The notes below the pieces were generated by a model. That model made no database searches. It saw only the letters and a program-made list of their open reading frames with translations, and was not told where the DNA came from. DNA of 64,000 nucleotides from Massilia antarctica (GTDB taxonomy: Bacteria > Pseudomonadota > Gammaproteobacteria > Burkholderiales > Burkholderiaceae_D), in contig NZ_CP065053.1 of the NCBI RefSeq assembly GCF_015689335.1, positions 3,410,001 through 3,474,000 of the forward strand, given 5' to 3'. Shown piece by piece: positions 1 through 7,221 of the stretch. The stretch's first letter is position 1. The number at the start of each line of letters is the position of its first letter. Made by a program: the position numbers and the translations under genes.

Positions 1-241
1 ACTAAGGACGAGCGAGTCGTCGGGGCTGTGGCGCTGGCGGCGGCTGAGGTGTGCCTGTTGAGAAAGTGGCTCGGATAATGCATCAAGGACATGTTCACTC
101 ATTCTTATCGCTCCGCTTGGCTGGCCAATGGTTAGGAAAAAACTCGAGGAACTTCATCATAGATGAATAGGCGGCAGCTTCAAGCCTTAATGTCATCTTT
201 TTGCCAACCCTAGTCAAAGGAACAGGAAAAACTGTTGCGTT
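1..241. other. window edge, no certain gene
   Basis: No convincing gene was found. Plus frame 1 is open from the first base to a TAA at 76-78 and would encode a 25-residue tail ending LLRKWLG, so the 3' end of a gene that starts before the window is possible. A minus-strand frame starting near position 83 and running off the edge is also open. Neither has a recognisable motif. Confidence 0.3.
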
Positions 242-270
242 AAAAAAAAGCCCGCTTGTGGGAGCGGGCT
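242..270 (-). terminator. rho-independent terminator of the candidate small RNA
   Basis: An 8-bp stem AGCCCGCT/AGCGGGCT with a 6-nt loop is followed, on the minus strand, by eight T residues. Confidence 0.85.
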
Positions 271-376
271 AAACCCAAGATCGGGCCAAGAGATCGTCAA
301 TTCGGAGTGGTGTGCCGCCCTCTGGGTCGGCACACCTGGCTGCCAGTCACGCATATCGGGTGCGTGTACAGCAGAT
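242..376 (-). ncRNA. candidate structured small RNA
   Basis: The minus strand has a good -10 box (TATACT, 388-383), then about 135 nt of strongly folding sequence, then a terminator with an eight-T tail (270-242). The -35 is weak. The most striking element is a hairpin at 309-336 with perfect 9-bp arms GGTGTGCCG/CGGCACACC that can extend inward by CCC/GGG. Smaller stems (ACGCA/TGCGT, CTGG/CCAG) lie just after the predicted start near 376. A 104-codon minus-strand frame (528-214) crosses the region but has no ribosome site and runs through the terminator, so a non-coding transcript fits better. It does not match 6S, tmRNA, SRP RNA or RNase P as far as I can tell. Confidence 0.5.
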
Positions 377-526
377 GAAGCAAGTATAGGCAGGCAATGT
401 GACCCAGCTATGACAATGCGCAACAATTGCGCAGGTGCGATAAATTGCTGCGGCTCAAAGACCGGACAGGCGCCACAGCCGCCTTGCCATACAGGCATCA
501 GGACACAGGCTGCGCGTTTGCCAGGC

Positions 527-556
527 AAAAAAAAGCCCGCTGATGAAAGCGGGCTT
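527..556 (-). terminator. rho-independent terminator downstream of ohr
   Basis: Stem AAGCCCGCT/AGCGGGCTT (9 bp, 6-nt loop GATGAA on the plus strand) followed on the minus strand by eight T residues. It lies about 120 bp after the ohr stop codon and probably ends the ohr transcript. The stem is nearly the same as in the terminator at 242-270. Confidence 0.85.
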
Positions 557-678
557 CAAACTATTTTCTTGGAGGAAGATAGTGGAGACAGGTGCAATTA
601 TGCGGCGTGGACACTTATATGTCTAATTGACATTTTTGATACCGGACATGCGTTTGTCTTATATCTGCATGCCGGCAC

Positions 679-1101
679 TCAGACTTCCACGCTCAGCTCG
701 ACCTCGATGTTGCCGCGCGTCGCGTTCGAGTAGGGGCACACTTCATGCGCCTTGTTCACTGCCGCCTGGGCCGTTGCCTGGTCCATGCCGGGGGTTTTCA
801 CGACCAGCTTGACGGTCAGGCCGAAGCCGCCCTTGTCGTTCGGGCCCACGCCGACCGAGGCGTCGATGCTGGTGGCGGCCGGCACCGGGGTCTTGAGCGC
901 GCCGCTGACCAGTTTCAGGGCCGACAGGAAACATGCCGCATAGCCCGCCGCGAACAGTTGCTCGGGATTGGTGCCGGCGCCGCCCGCGCCGCCCAGGGAT
1001 GCCGGGGTCGACAGTTTGACGTCCAGGACCTTGTCATCGGAAACGGCGCGGCCATCGCGACCGCCGGTTGCTGTTGCGTGTGCTGTGTAGAGAACTTGCA
1101 T
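679..1101 (-). CDS. ohr: organic hydroperoxide resistance protein Ohr
   Basis: Cytoplasmic thiol peroxidase of the OsmC/Ohr family that reduces organic (fatty-acid) hydroperoxides, using lipoyl-type dithiol partners in studied members. The 140-aa length is typical. Both catalytic cysteines are visible: Cys57 in AAGYAACFLSAL and Cys122 in EVCPYSNATRGN. The ATG at 1101 is chosen because AAGGAGTCACC precedes it and the protein then starts MQVLYTAHATATGG as in the family. A longer frame to 1206 would read through the promoter. It is downstream of ohrR in the same direction but has its own promoter and operator. Confidence 0.96.
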   Translation of the reverse strand: MQVLYTAHATATGGRDGRAVSDDKVLDVKLSTPASLGGAGGAGTNPEQLFAAGYAACFLSALKLVSGALKTPVPAATSIDASVGVGPNDKGGFGLTVKLVVKTPGMDQATAQAAVNKAHEVCPYSNATRGNIEVELSVEV

Positions 1102-1149
1102 GGTGACTCCTTGCTTGGGTTGGGGCGGCAACGCTGTGCCGATGGAATG

Positions 1150-1178
1150 ACTATAGCGCACAATTGAATTGTGCGCAA
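1150..1178 (-). promoter_or_regulatory. ohr promoter with embedded OhrR operator
   Basis: On the minus strand TTGCGC (-35, 1178-1173) and TATAGT (-10, 1155-1150) are separated by exactly 17 bp. A perfect inverted repeat with 10-bp arms GCGCACAATT/AATTGTGCGC around a single base (1156-1176) fills the whole spacer. This is where a MarR-type repressor would block RNA polymerase, and the AT-rich core resembles known OhrR sites. Confidence 0.85.
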
Positions 1179-1233
1179 TTAATTTACTGAAATTATTTTT
1201 GGACAAACAGCGGGGCGGCCCCCGCCGCAGGAC

Positions 1234-1710
1234 TCAGTCGTGGTCGTCCATGGCCTTGAACAGGTCGTCGCGCACGCTCGACAGTTCGCTGCGCATGCGT
1301 CCCAGTGCGGCCAGTTCCTGTCCGCTGGCGCACAGCACCTGTTCGGGAATCGCCTCGGCCTGTGCGCGCAGGTCGCGACCTTCGTCCGTGAGCACGATGC
1401 GCACCTGGCGCTCGTCGTGCGGATCGCGGTTGCGCGACAGCAGGCCGTTGCCTTCGAGCCGCTTGAGCAGCGGCGTGAGCGTGCCCGAATCGAGAAACAG
1501 GCGCGCGCCGATATCCTTGACCAGGATCGCATCCTGCTCCCACAGCACCAGCATCACCAGGTATTGCGGGTACGTCAGGCCGAGCCGGTCGAGCATCGGC
1601 TTGTAGGTCTTGGTCATCGCATGCGAGGCTGAATACAGCGCGAAGCAAAACTGGTTTTCCAGCGCCAGCATGTTGACCGAGGCCGGCAAGGTCTGTTTGG
1701 TTTGGCTCAT
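1234..1710 (-). CDS. ohrR: MarR-family organic peroxide sensor OhrR
   Basis: Winged-helix repressor of ohr that is inactivated when a peroxide oxidises its sensor cysteine. The 158-aa protein has the MarR HTH around residues 50-105 ([18 protein letters not shown] then the [10 protein letters not shown] wing). The sensor cysteine is Cys22 in [14 protein letters not shown], and there is a second cysteine at 127; these are the numbers of the two-cysteine Xanthomonas OhrR. The ATG overlaps the stop of the upstream SDR gene (ATGA), so translation is coupled. It should bind the palindrome upstream of ohr. Confidence 0.94.
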   Translation of the reverse strand: MSQTKQTLPASVNMLALENQFCFALYSASHAMTKTYKPMLDRLGLTYPQYLVMLVLWEQDAILVKDIGARLFLDSGTLTPLLKRLEGNGLLSRNRDPHDERQVRIVLTDEGRDLRAQAEAIPEQVLCASGQELAALGRMRSELSSVRDDLFKAMDDHD

Positions 1711-2471
1711 TCCTTCACCGGGACCGTGTAGTTGAGGGCGAGGCGGCCACCGTCGACATACATGGTCTGGCCGGTCATGTAGGAAGCGTCGTCGCTGGCC
1801 AGGAACACCACCACGGAGGCGATTTCGTCCGGCTCGCCGCAGCGTCCCAGCGGGGTGCGCGACAGGATCGTGTTGCGCGCTTCCGGGCTGCCCAGCACGG
1901 CTTTCTTGGCCAGTTCGGTCAAGATGGTGCCCGGGCCGATGCCGTTGACCCGGATGCCGTAGCCGGCCAGGTTCAGCGCCATCACCTTGGTCAGCTGGTT
2001 GATGCCGCCCTTCGATACCACGTAAGGCACCTGGTTGGCGATCGCCACTTCGGCATTCACGCTCGACATATTGATGATGCAGCCGTGCTGCTGGGTCACC
2101 ATGTGGCGCGCCGCGGCTTGGCCGCACAGGAACATCGACTTCAGGTTGATGCGCATGACCCGGTCGAAATCGTCCTCGCTCAGCTCGAGGAAATCGGCGG
2201 CATGGGTCACGCCGGCATTGTTGACCAGCACATCGATGCGGCCGAAGGCGGCCACGGTCGCGGCGATCATGGCATCGACGTCGGCTTTCTGGCTGACGTC
2301 CGCCGCGAAGAAGCGCGCGTTTTCGCCAAGCCCCTCGGCGCTAGCGGCGCCGTCGGCCTTGATATCGACCAGCATCACGCGCGCCCCTTCCTTCACCAGG
2401 CGCTGGGCGCAGGCCAGTCCGATGCCTTGCGTGGCGCCGGTAACGATCGCTACTTTTTGCTCAAGTCTCAT
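1707..2471 (-). CDS. SDR-family oxidoreductase
   Basis: Classical short-chain dehydrogenase/reductase of 254 aa, close in form to glucose 1-dehydrogenase or FabG-type enzymes. Visible motifs are the cofactor loop TGATQGIG (11-18), NNAG (84-87), catalytic Ser137, and YVVSK with Tyr150 and Lys154. Asp36 at the end of the second strand favours NAD over NADP. The substrate cannot be read from sequence. It is first in a run with ohrR (ATGA overlap) and ohr, so it may be expressed with the peroxide-stress genes. Confidence 0.88.
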   Translation of the reverse strand: MRLEQKVAIVTGATQGIGLACAQRLVKEGARVMLVDIKADGAASAEGLGENARFFAADVSQKADVDAMIAATVAAFGRIDVLVNNAGVTHAADFLELSEDDFDRVMRINLKSMFLCGQAAARHMVTQQHGCIINMSSVNAEVAIANQVPYVVSKGGINQLTKVMALNLAGYGIRVNGIGPGTILTELAKKAVLGSPEARNTILSRTPLGRCGEPDEIASVVVFLASDDASYMTGQTMYVDGGRLALNYTVPVKE

Positions 2472-2548
2472 GTAGTGCTTTCAATGTGGTCCGGGAATAG
2501 CGAATTTTAACCACACAGCGCGCCCGGCGTTGATGTTTTTGCGCTGCA

Positions 2549-3076
2549 TCAAATTACCACTGGGCTGTCCGGCAACTCATTGGCGCGCGCACCGTTGGCC
2601 GGGAAATGCTGGCTGAGTACCTTGTTGACTTGCTCCAATGCAGCAAGGGTGGCGGCGTGGAATTCGCCGCGCGCAAAGCCTTGCGTCATCGACGCGCACA
2701 CCCGGTTCCAGACGATATTGTCGATCTTGCGTCCCACATTGCGGTCGGTCACGATTTCGACCTTGCGCTCGGCCAGGTTGATATAGATCAGTACGCCGCA
2801 ATTGTCTTCGGTATCCCAGATCCCGTATTCCGCGAACAGGGCAATGGCGCGTTCGCGCATGCCCATGCCGGCCCACAGGGCGTCGAACGGCATGCCGTGC
2901 TCGACGATCAGGCGCAGCTCGCTGCGGTGGGTTTGCTCGCCGGCCGTGATGGCCTTGCCGATCGAATCCAAGGTGTGCGGCGGGAACGCGCGCCGGCCTT
3001 TGGCCGCCGTGCTGCGCCAGTGGCGCCAGATGCGCGCGATGCGTGCGTCCATCGATGGGGTGGCGGAGGGACTCAT
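2549..3076 (-). CDS. TPM-domain protein, soluble
   Basis: Protein of 175 aa with a TPM (TLP18.3/Psb32/MOLO-1) domain over most of its length, e.g. ALFAEYGIWDTEDNCGVLIYINLAERKVEIVTDRNVG (shown in part; core GVLIYINLAERKVEI). No signal peptide or membrane segment is seen. Its ATG at 3076 shares a base with the TAA of the preceding TPM gene (TAATG), so it is the third gene of the lemA-TPM-TPM operon. An in-frame TTG at 3082 is a less likely start. Function is uncertain; such proteins accompany LemA in many proteobacteria. Confidence 0.85.
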   Translation of the reverse strand: MSPSATPSMDARIARIWRHWRSTAAKGRRAFPPHTLDSIGKAITAGEQTHRSELRLIVEHGMPFDALWAGMGMRERAIALFAEYGIWDTEDNCGVLIYINLAERKVEIVTDRNVGRKIDNIVWNRVCASMTQGFARGEFHAATLAALEQVNKVLSQHFPANGARANELPDSPVVI

Positions 3077-3858
3077 TACCAATCTCCCGAGGCGCCGCCG
3101 CCGTCGAAACTGCCGCCGCCGCCGGAAAACCCGCCGCCGGAAAATCCGCCGCCGCCGCTGCCGCCACGGCCGAGGCCGCCGAGCGCGCTGCCGATGATGA
3201 AGCCGGTGGCGCCGCTGCTCCAGCCGCCGCGGCCAAGACGCGAACGGCGCGGGCGGAACAGGGAGAACAGGAGAAAGGCGCCGAACAGGATCAGCGGCAC
3301 CAGGATATTGTTTTCCCCCGACTTGGCGGCCTGTTGCTGCTGAGCCGGCGCGGGAAATTTTTCCGCGTTAAGCAAGGTCGCGATCGCGCCCACGCCGGCC
3401 ACCAAGCCGTCATAAAACTGTTTTTGCTGGAAATGAGGCGCGATCACGTCTTGCAGGACGCGTTTCGATTGCGCATCGGTCAGCACGCCTTGCACCCCGC
3501 GTCCGGCTTCGATGCGCAGGCGCCGCAGCGCGGGTGGATTGTCGGGCGCCACTACCAGCAGCACGCCATCGTCGACACCTTTGCGCCCCAGTTTCCAGGC
3601 ATCGCTGACCCGGATGCTGTATTGCTCGATCTGTTCCGGGGCCGTGCTCTTGACCAGCAAGACCGCGATCTGGCTGCCGGTCTTGCTTTCGTAGTCGGTG
3701 AGCACGGTTTCCAGCTTGGCGCGCTGTTCCGCGCTCAGCATGCCGGCCTGGTCGGTGACATGGCTTTTCAGCTCCGGCACCGGCACCAACTGTGCGCGCG
3801 CCACCCCGCCCAGGCCAAGCGCCAGGACCAGCATCCACAAACATCGCAGCCAGCGCAT
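3076..3858 (-). CDS. TPM-domain membrane protein, YgcG type
   Basis: About 260 aa starting MRWLRCLWMLVLALGLG, a signal peptide ending near VARA. A periplasmic TPM domain spans about 25-165 (VTDQAGMLSAEQRAKLE, GSQIAVLLVKST, DDGVLLVVAPD). One transmembrane helix follows (ILVPLILFGAFLLFSLF), then a glycine/serine-rich tail with repeated GGGFSGG that ends GGASGDW. This is the usual YgcG layout. The ATG at 3858 is preferred over the in-frame TTG at 3873, which overlaps lemA. It lies between lemA and a soluble TPM gene with almost no spacing. Likely envelope-associated, exact role unknown. Confidence 0.88.
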   Translation of the reverse strand: MRWLRCLWMLVLALGLGGVARAQLVPVPELKSHVTDQAGMLSAEQRAKLETVLTDYESKTGSQIAVLLVKSTAPEQIEQYSIRVSDAWKLGRKGVDDGVLLVVAPDNPPALRRLRIEAGRGVQGVLTDAQSKRVLQDVIAPHFQQKQFYDGLVAGVGAIATLLNAEKFPAPAQQQQAAKSGENNILVPLILFGAFLLFSLFRPRRSRLGRGGWSSGATGFIIGSALGGLGRGGSGGGGFSGGGFSGGGGSFDGGGASGDW

Positions 3859-3862
3859 CTGC

Positions 3863-4474
3863 TTACTTGCCAAAATTGACGGTCGGGGCGGTCGAAATCG
3901 CCTTCTCGTTCTCGACGGTGAACGATGGCTTGGTTTGATAGCCGAACATCATCGCCGTCAGATTGGTCGGGAATTTGCGGACCTGCACGTTGTATTCCTG
4001 AACCGTGACGATGTAGCGCTGGCGCGCCACCGTGATGCGGTTTTCCGTGCCTTCGAGCTGGGACTGCAGGTCGCGGAAGCTGGCATCGGCCTTCAAGTCC
4101 GGATATTTCTCGGCCACCACCATCAGGCGCGACAAGGCGCCCGACAGCTCGCCCTGCACCTGCTGGAATTTCTTGAACGCTTCCGGATTGTTCAGTACCT
4201 CGGGCGTAATCTGGAAACTGGTGGCGGCGGCGCGTGCGCGCGTGACCGATTCCAGGGTTTCCTTTTCGTGGGTGGCGTAACCCTTGACGGTGTTGACCAG
4301 ATTCGGGATCAGGTCGGCGCGGCGCTGGTACTGGTTGACCACTTCGCCCCAGGCGGCCTTGCTGGCTTCATCCTTGGTCTGGAACTCGTTGTAGCCGCAG
4401 CCGGACAGGAGCGTCCCTGTGAGTGCCAGGGTCAGCAGCACCCGTGCGCAGCGTGCGAATGCAGTGTGTGTCAT
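3863..4474 (-). CDS. lemA: LemA family lipoprotein
   Basis: LemA protein of 203 aa with a lipoprotein signal (lipobox LLSGC, Cys near residue 27). Family features follow: WGEVVNQYQRRADLIPNLVNTVKGYA, long helices, and the C-terminal RKFPTNLTAMMFGYQTKP (quoted in part). The start is placed at the ATG at 4474 (MTHTAFARC); the frame stays open to a TTG at 4510. It heads a three-gene minus-strand operon with two TPM genes and is divergent from pyrF. LemA/TPM pairs are widespread and envelope-linked, but their biochemical role is not settled. Confidence 0.93.
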   Translation of the reverse strand: MTHTAFARCARVLLTLALTGTLLSGCGYNEFQTKDEASKAAWGEVVNQYQRRADLIPNLVNTVKGYATHEKETLESVTRARAAATSFQITPEVLNNPEAFKKFQQVQGELSGALSRLMVVAEKYPDLKADASFRDLQSQLEGTENRITVARQRYIVTVQEYNVQVRKFPTNLTAMMFGYQTKPSFTVENEKAISTAPTVNFGK

Positions 4475-4623
4475 GGTATTTCCGTCCGTAGCAAGTTGTC
4501 GAATGGTCAAAAATATACCCTAAATACCAACACGATGACTTTTCAAACGTGCGTGGCGGCGGGCGGGGAGGGGCATGGGACGCGCTACAATGACGGGTTT
4601 GTAATCGACTACGAGGCTGTCCT

Positions 4624-5442
4624 GTGAACTTTATCAACAAGCTGTCCGCCGCCTGGACCACCAACAATTCCTTGCTGTGCGTGGGCCTCGACCCCGATCC
4701 GGCCCGTTTTCCGGCACAACTGGCCGGCGAGTCCGATGCGATTTTCCTGTTTTGCAAGGAGATCATCGATGCCACGGCGGACCTGGCGTGTTCGTTCAAG
4801 CCGCAGATCGCGTATTTTGCCGCGCTCGGCGCCGAAGGCCAGCTCGAACGCCTGTGCGCCTACGCGCGCCAGCATTATCCCCACATCCCCCTCATTCTCG
4901 ACGCCAAGCGCGGCGACATCGGCGCCACCGCGCGCCAGTACGCGCGCGAAGCATTCGACCGCTACGGGGCCGACGCGGTGACGGTCAATCCCTACATGGG
5001 CTTCGACTCGGTCGAGCCGTACATGGAGTGGACCGAGCGCGGCGCCATCGTGCTGTGCCGCACCTCGAATCCGGGCGGATCGGATTTGCAATTCCTGATG
5101 GCCGACGGCCAGCCCTTGTACCAGCACGTGGCGCGCCTGGTGGCCGAGAAGTGGAACAGGAATGGCCAGTGCGCACTGGTGGTGGGCGCGACGTTCCCGG
5201 AAGAACTGGCGCAGGTGCGCGCGATCGTGGGCGAGATGCCGCTGCTGGTGCCGGGTGTCGGCGCGCAGGGCGGGGATGTGGAAGCGACCGTGAAGTCCGG
5301 ACGCACGGCCAGCGGCGCCGGCATGATGATCAATTCCTCGCGTGCGATTCTGTATGCGGCGGCGAAGGGCAGCGAGGATTTCGCGGCGGCCGCGCGCAGG
5401 GTGGCGCTGGAAACGCGCGATTCGATCAATCTGTATCGCTGA
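4624..5442 (+). CDS. pyrF: orotidine 5'-phosphate decarboxylase
   Basis: Decarboxylates OMP to UMP, the last step of de novo pyrimidine synthesis, in the cytosol. The 272-aa length identifies the longer (type 2) PyrF. The active-site signature LDAKRGDIG is at about 92-100 with Lys95, and SFKPQIAYF carries another substrate-binding lysine. The C-terminal phosphate-binding part includes PGVGAQGGD and NSSRAILYA. The start is GTG at 4624, giving [11 protein letters not shown]; there is no better ATG upstream. It stands alone between the lemA operon and a decayed chemoreceptor. Confidence 0.96.
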   Translation: MNFINKLSAAWTTNNSLLCVGLDPDPARFPAQLAGESDAIFLFCKEIIDATADLACSFKPQIAYFAALGAEGQLERLCAYARQHYPHIPLILDAKRGDIGATARQYAREAFDRYGADAVTVNPYMGFDSVEPYMEWTERGAIVLCRTSNPGGSDLQFLMADGQPLYQHVARLVAEKWNRNGQCALVVGATFPEELAQVRAIVGEMPLLVPGVGAQGGDVEATVKSGRTASGAGMMINSSRAILYAAAKGSEDFAAAARRVALETRDSINLYR

Positions 5443-5475
5443 CCGGCGCCGTTCGCGCGCCCGTTCCTGGACGGT

Positions 5476-7000
5476 TCATTGCGCCAGTGTCAGCGGCATG
5501 CGGCCCGCAACGCGCGGCCGCCGGCCTGGCGCCGTCAGTGAGAAGCCCCCGGCCACGTGCGCCAGCTGCGCCGCCCGTTCTTCCAGGCTCGCGGCCGCCG
5601 CCGCTTCTTCCACCAGCGCCGCATTCTGCTGCGTGACCTGGTCCATCTGTGCAATCGCCTGGTTGACCTGATCGATGCCCGCGCGCTGCTCGTTGCTGGC
5701 GGCACTGATCTGGGACATGATGTTGCTCACTCTCGCCACGCTGTCGACCACGTCGCCGATCGTGCTGCCGGCTTCGCGCACCAGGCGGGTGCCGTTGCTG
5801 ACCTGGGCCACCGAGTCGCCGATCAGCGCCTTGATTTCCCTGGCGGCGCCGGCCGAGCGCTGGGCCAGGGTGCGCACTTCTGAGGCGACCACGGCAAAAC
5901 CGCGCCCTTGTTCGCCGGCGCGCGCCGCTTCCACGGCCGCATTGAGCGCCAGGATATTGGTCTGGAACGCGATGCTGTCGATCACCCCGATGATGTCGAC
6001 GATCTTGCGCGACGACCTTTCGATCGCGCCCATGGTGTCGACCACCTGGCCGACGATGGCGCCCCCCTTGCGCGCCACCTGGGAGGCGGCCAGCGCGAGC
6101 TGGTCGGCCTGGTGCGCATGGTCGGCGTTCTGGCGCACGGTGGAGGTCAGTTCTTCCATCGCGGCGGCGGTTTCCTCGAGCGAGCTGGCTTGCTGCTCGG
6201 TGCGGGCCGACAGGTCCAGGTTGCCGGCGGCGATCTCGGTCGAGCCGATGGCAATCGCCTTGGTGCCGTTCTGAACTTGCGACACCACGCGCGTGAGCGC
6301 ACCGTTCATGGCCTGCGGGGCGCGCATCAAATCGCCGATTTCATCGCGCGGCGGGGCCGAAACGCGTGCGCAGGTCGCCGCTGGCCACCGTGCCCGCCAG
6401 CGCCACGGCGGCCTTGAACGGGACGGTGATGGAGCGCGCGATCAGGACGGCGAACACGGCGCCGGTCAGCACCGCCAGGGTGCCGAGCAGCAGGAGCAGG
6501 GCGACCGTGCGGCTGTTGGCTTGTTCGATGGCGCTGGCGCTGTCGTCGATGCTCTTGCGCTGCATGGCCAGCATGGCCTGGATGCTGTTCTGGTAGGCGC
6601 TGGCGGCGGGGAGAAAGCTTGCGTCGAAGGCCAGGCCGGTGGCGGCGCTGTCGCCTGCCTTCTTGGCGGCCATGGCTTTTTCCTTGGCCGCCTGGTAGGC
6701 CGCGCGCTGGGCCAGGATGGCCTGGAGCGTCGCCTTTTCCTGGTCGCCGGCGAGCAGCGGCTCGATCTGCCTGATCAGCTCCGTGCTGCGTTTGACGCTG
6801 TCCGCGATGGTGGCCGCGAACGTGGTCGAGAGCGTGTCGTCGGTGCTGCGGGCGATCAGCGCGGTGCGGGCGACGGCCGAATACGTCAGCACGTACCAGT
6901 CCGACATCATGCGTTCCTTGGCCAGCGGCTGCGCCATCATGCCTTGCGTGGCCCGGGCGTTGGCGCGCGCCGCTATCATGGCGTAAGCCGTGGACGGCAT
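5476..7000 (-). pseudogene. methyl-accepting chemotaxis protein, decayed
   Basis: Two minus-strand frames together make most of a chemoreceptor. The upstream part (7000-6341) has a periplasmic four-helix-type domain, TM2 ([23 protein letters not shown]) and the start of HAMP, ending in a TGA at 6343-6341. The downstream part (6330-5476) carries the rest of HAMP and a full signalling domain with the hairpin tip [20 protein letters not shown] (shown in part). A 1-base change near 6344-6357 joins RFGPAAR to DEIGDLM in frame. The N-terminal TM1 is also missing: no hydrophobic segment precedes MPSTAYAMIAARANARATQG in any frame. A lone frameshift could be a sequencing error, but the lost TM1 suggests a real pseudogene. 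Confidence 0.82.
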
Positions 7001-7221
7001 TGCCGGTCATGGGGCCGCGCGCGTATCCCGCGGCTGTGCGATCGGCGCAACTGTTTGCAGGAATGCGCAGCGGCACCCGGCGCTTGCATACAGGCATCGC
7101 GTCCGACTAGAATGAATGTCTGGGCGCTAACATGGCGCGCTGGGCAAGATGCTGCGCCACCGCAAGGAACTGCGGCCGCCTATGCATGCCGGAGTCTGGA
7201 TTTCCCTTGACCGGAGGGTCG

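Noticed and set aside
214-528. 104-codon minus-strand ORF upstream of the first terminator
   Set aside because: No ribosome site, and it runs through a terminator hairpin; the candidate small RNA explains the region better.
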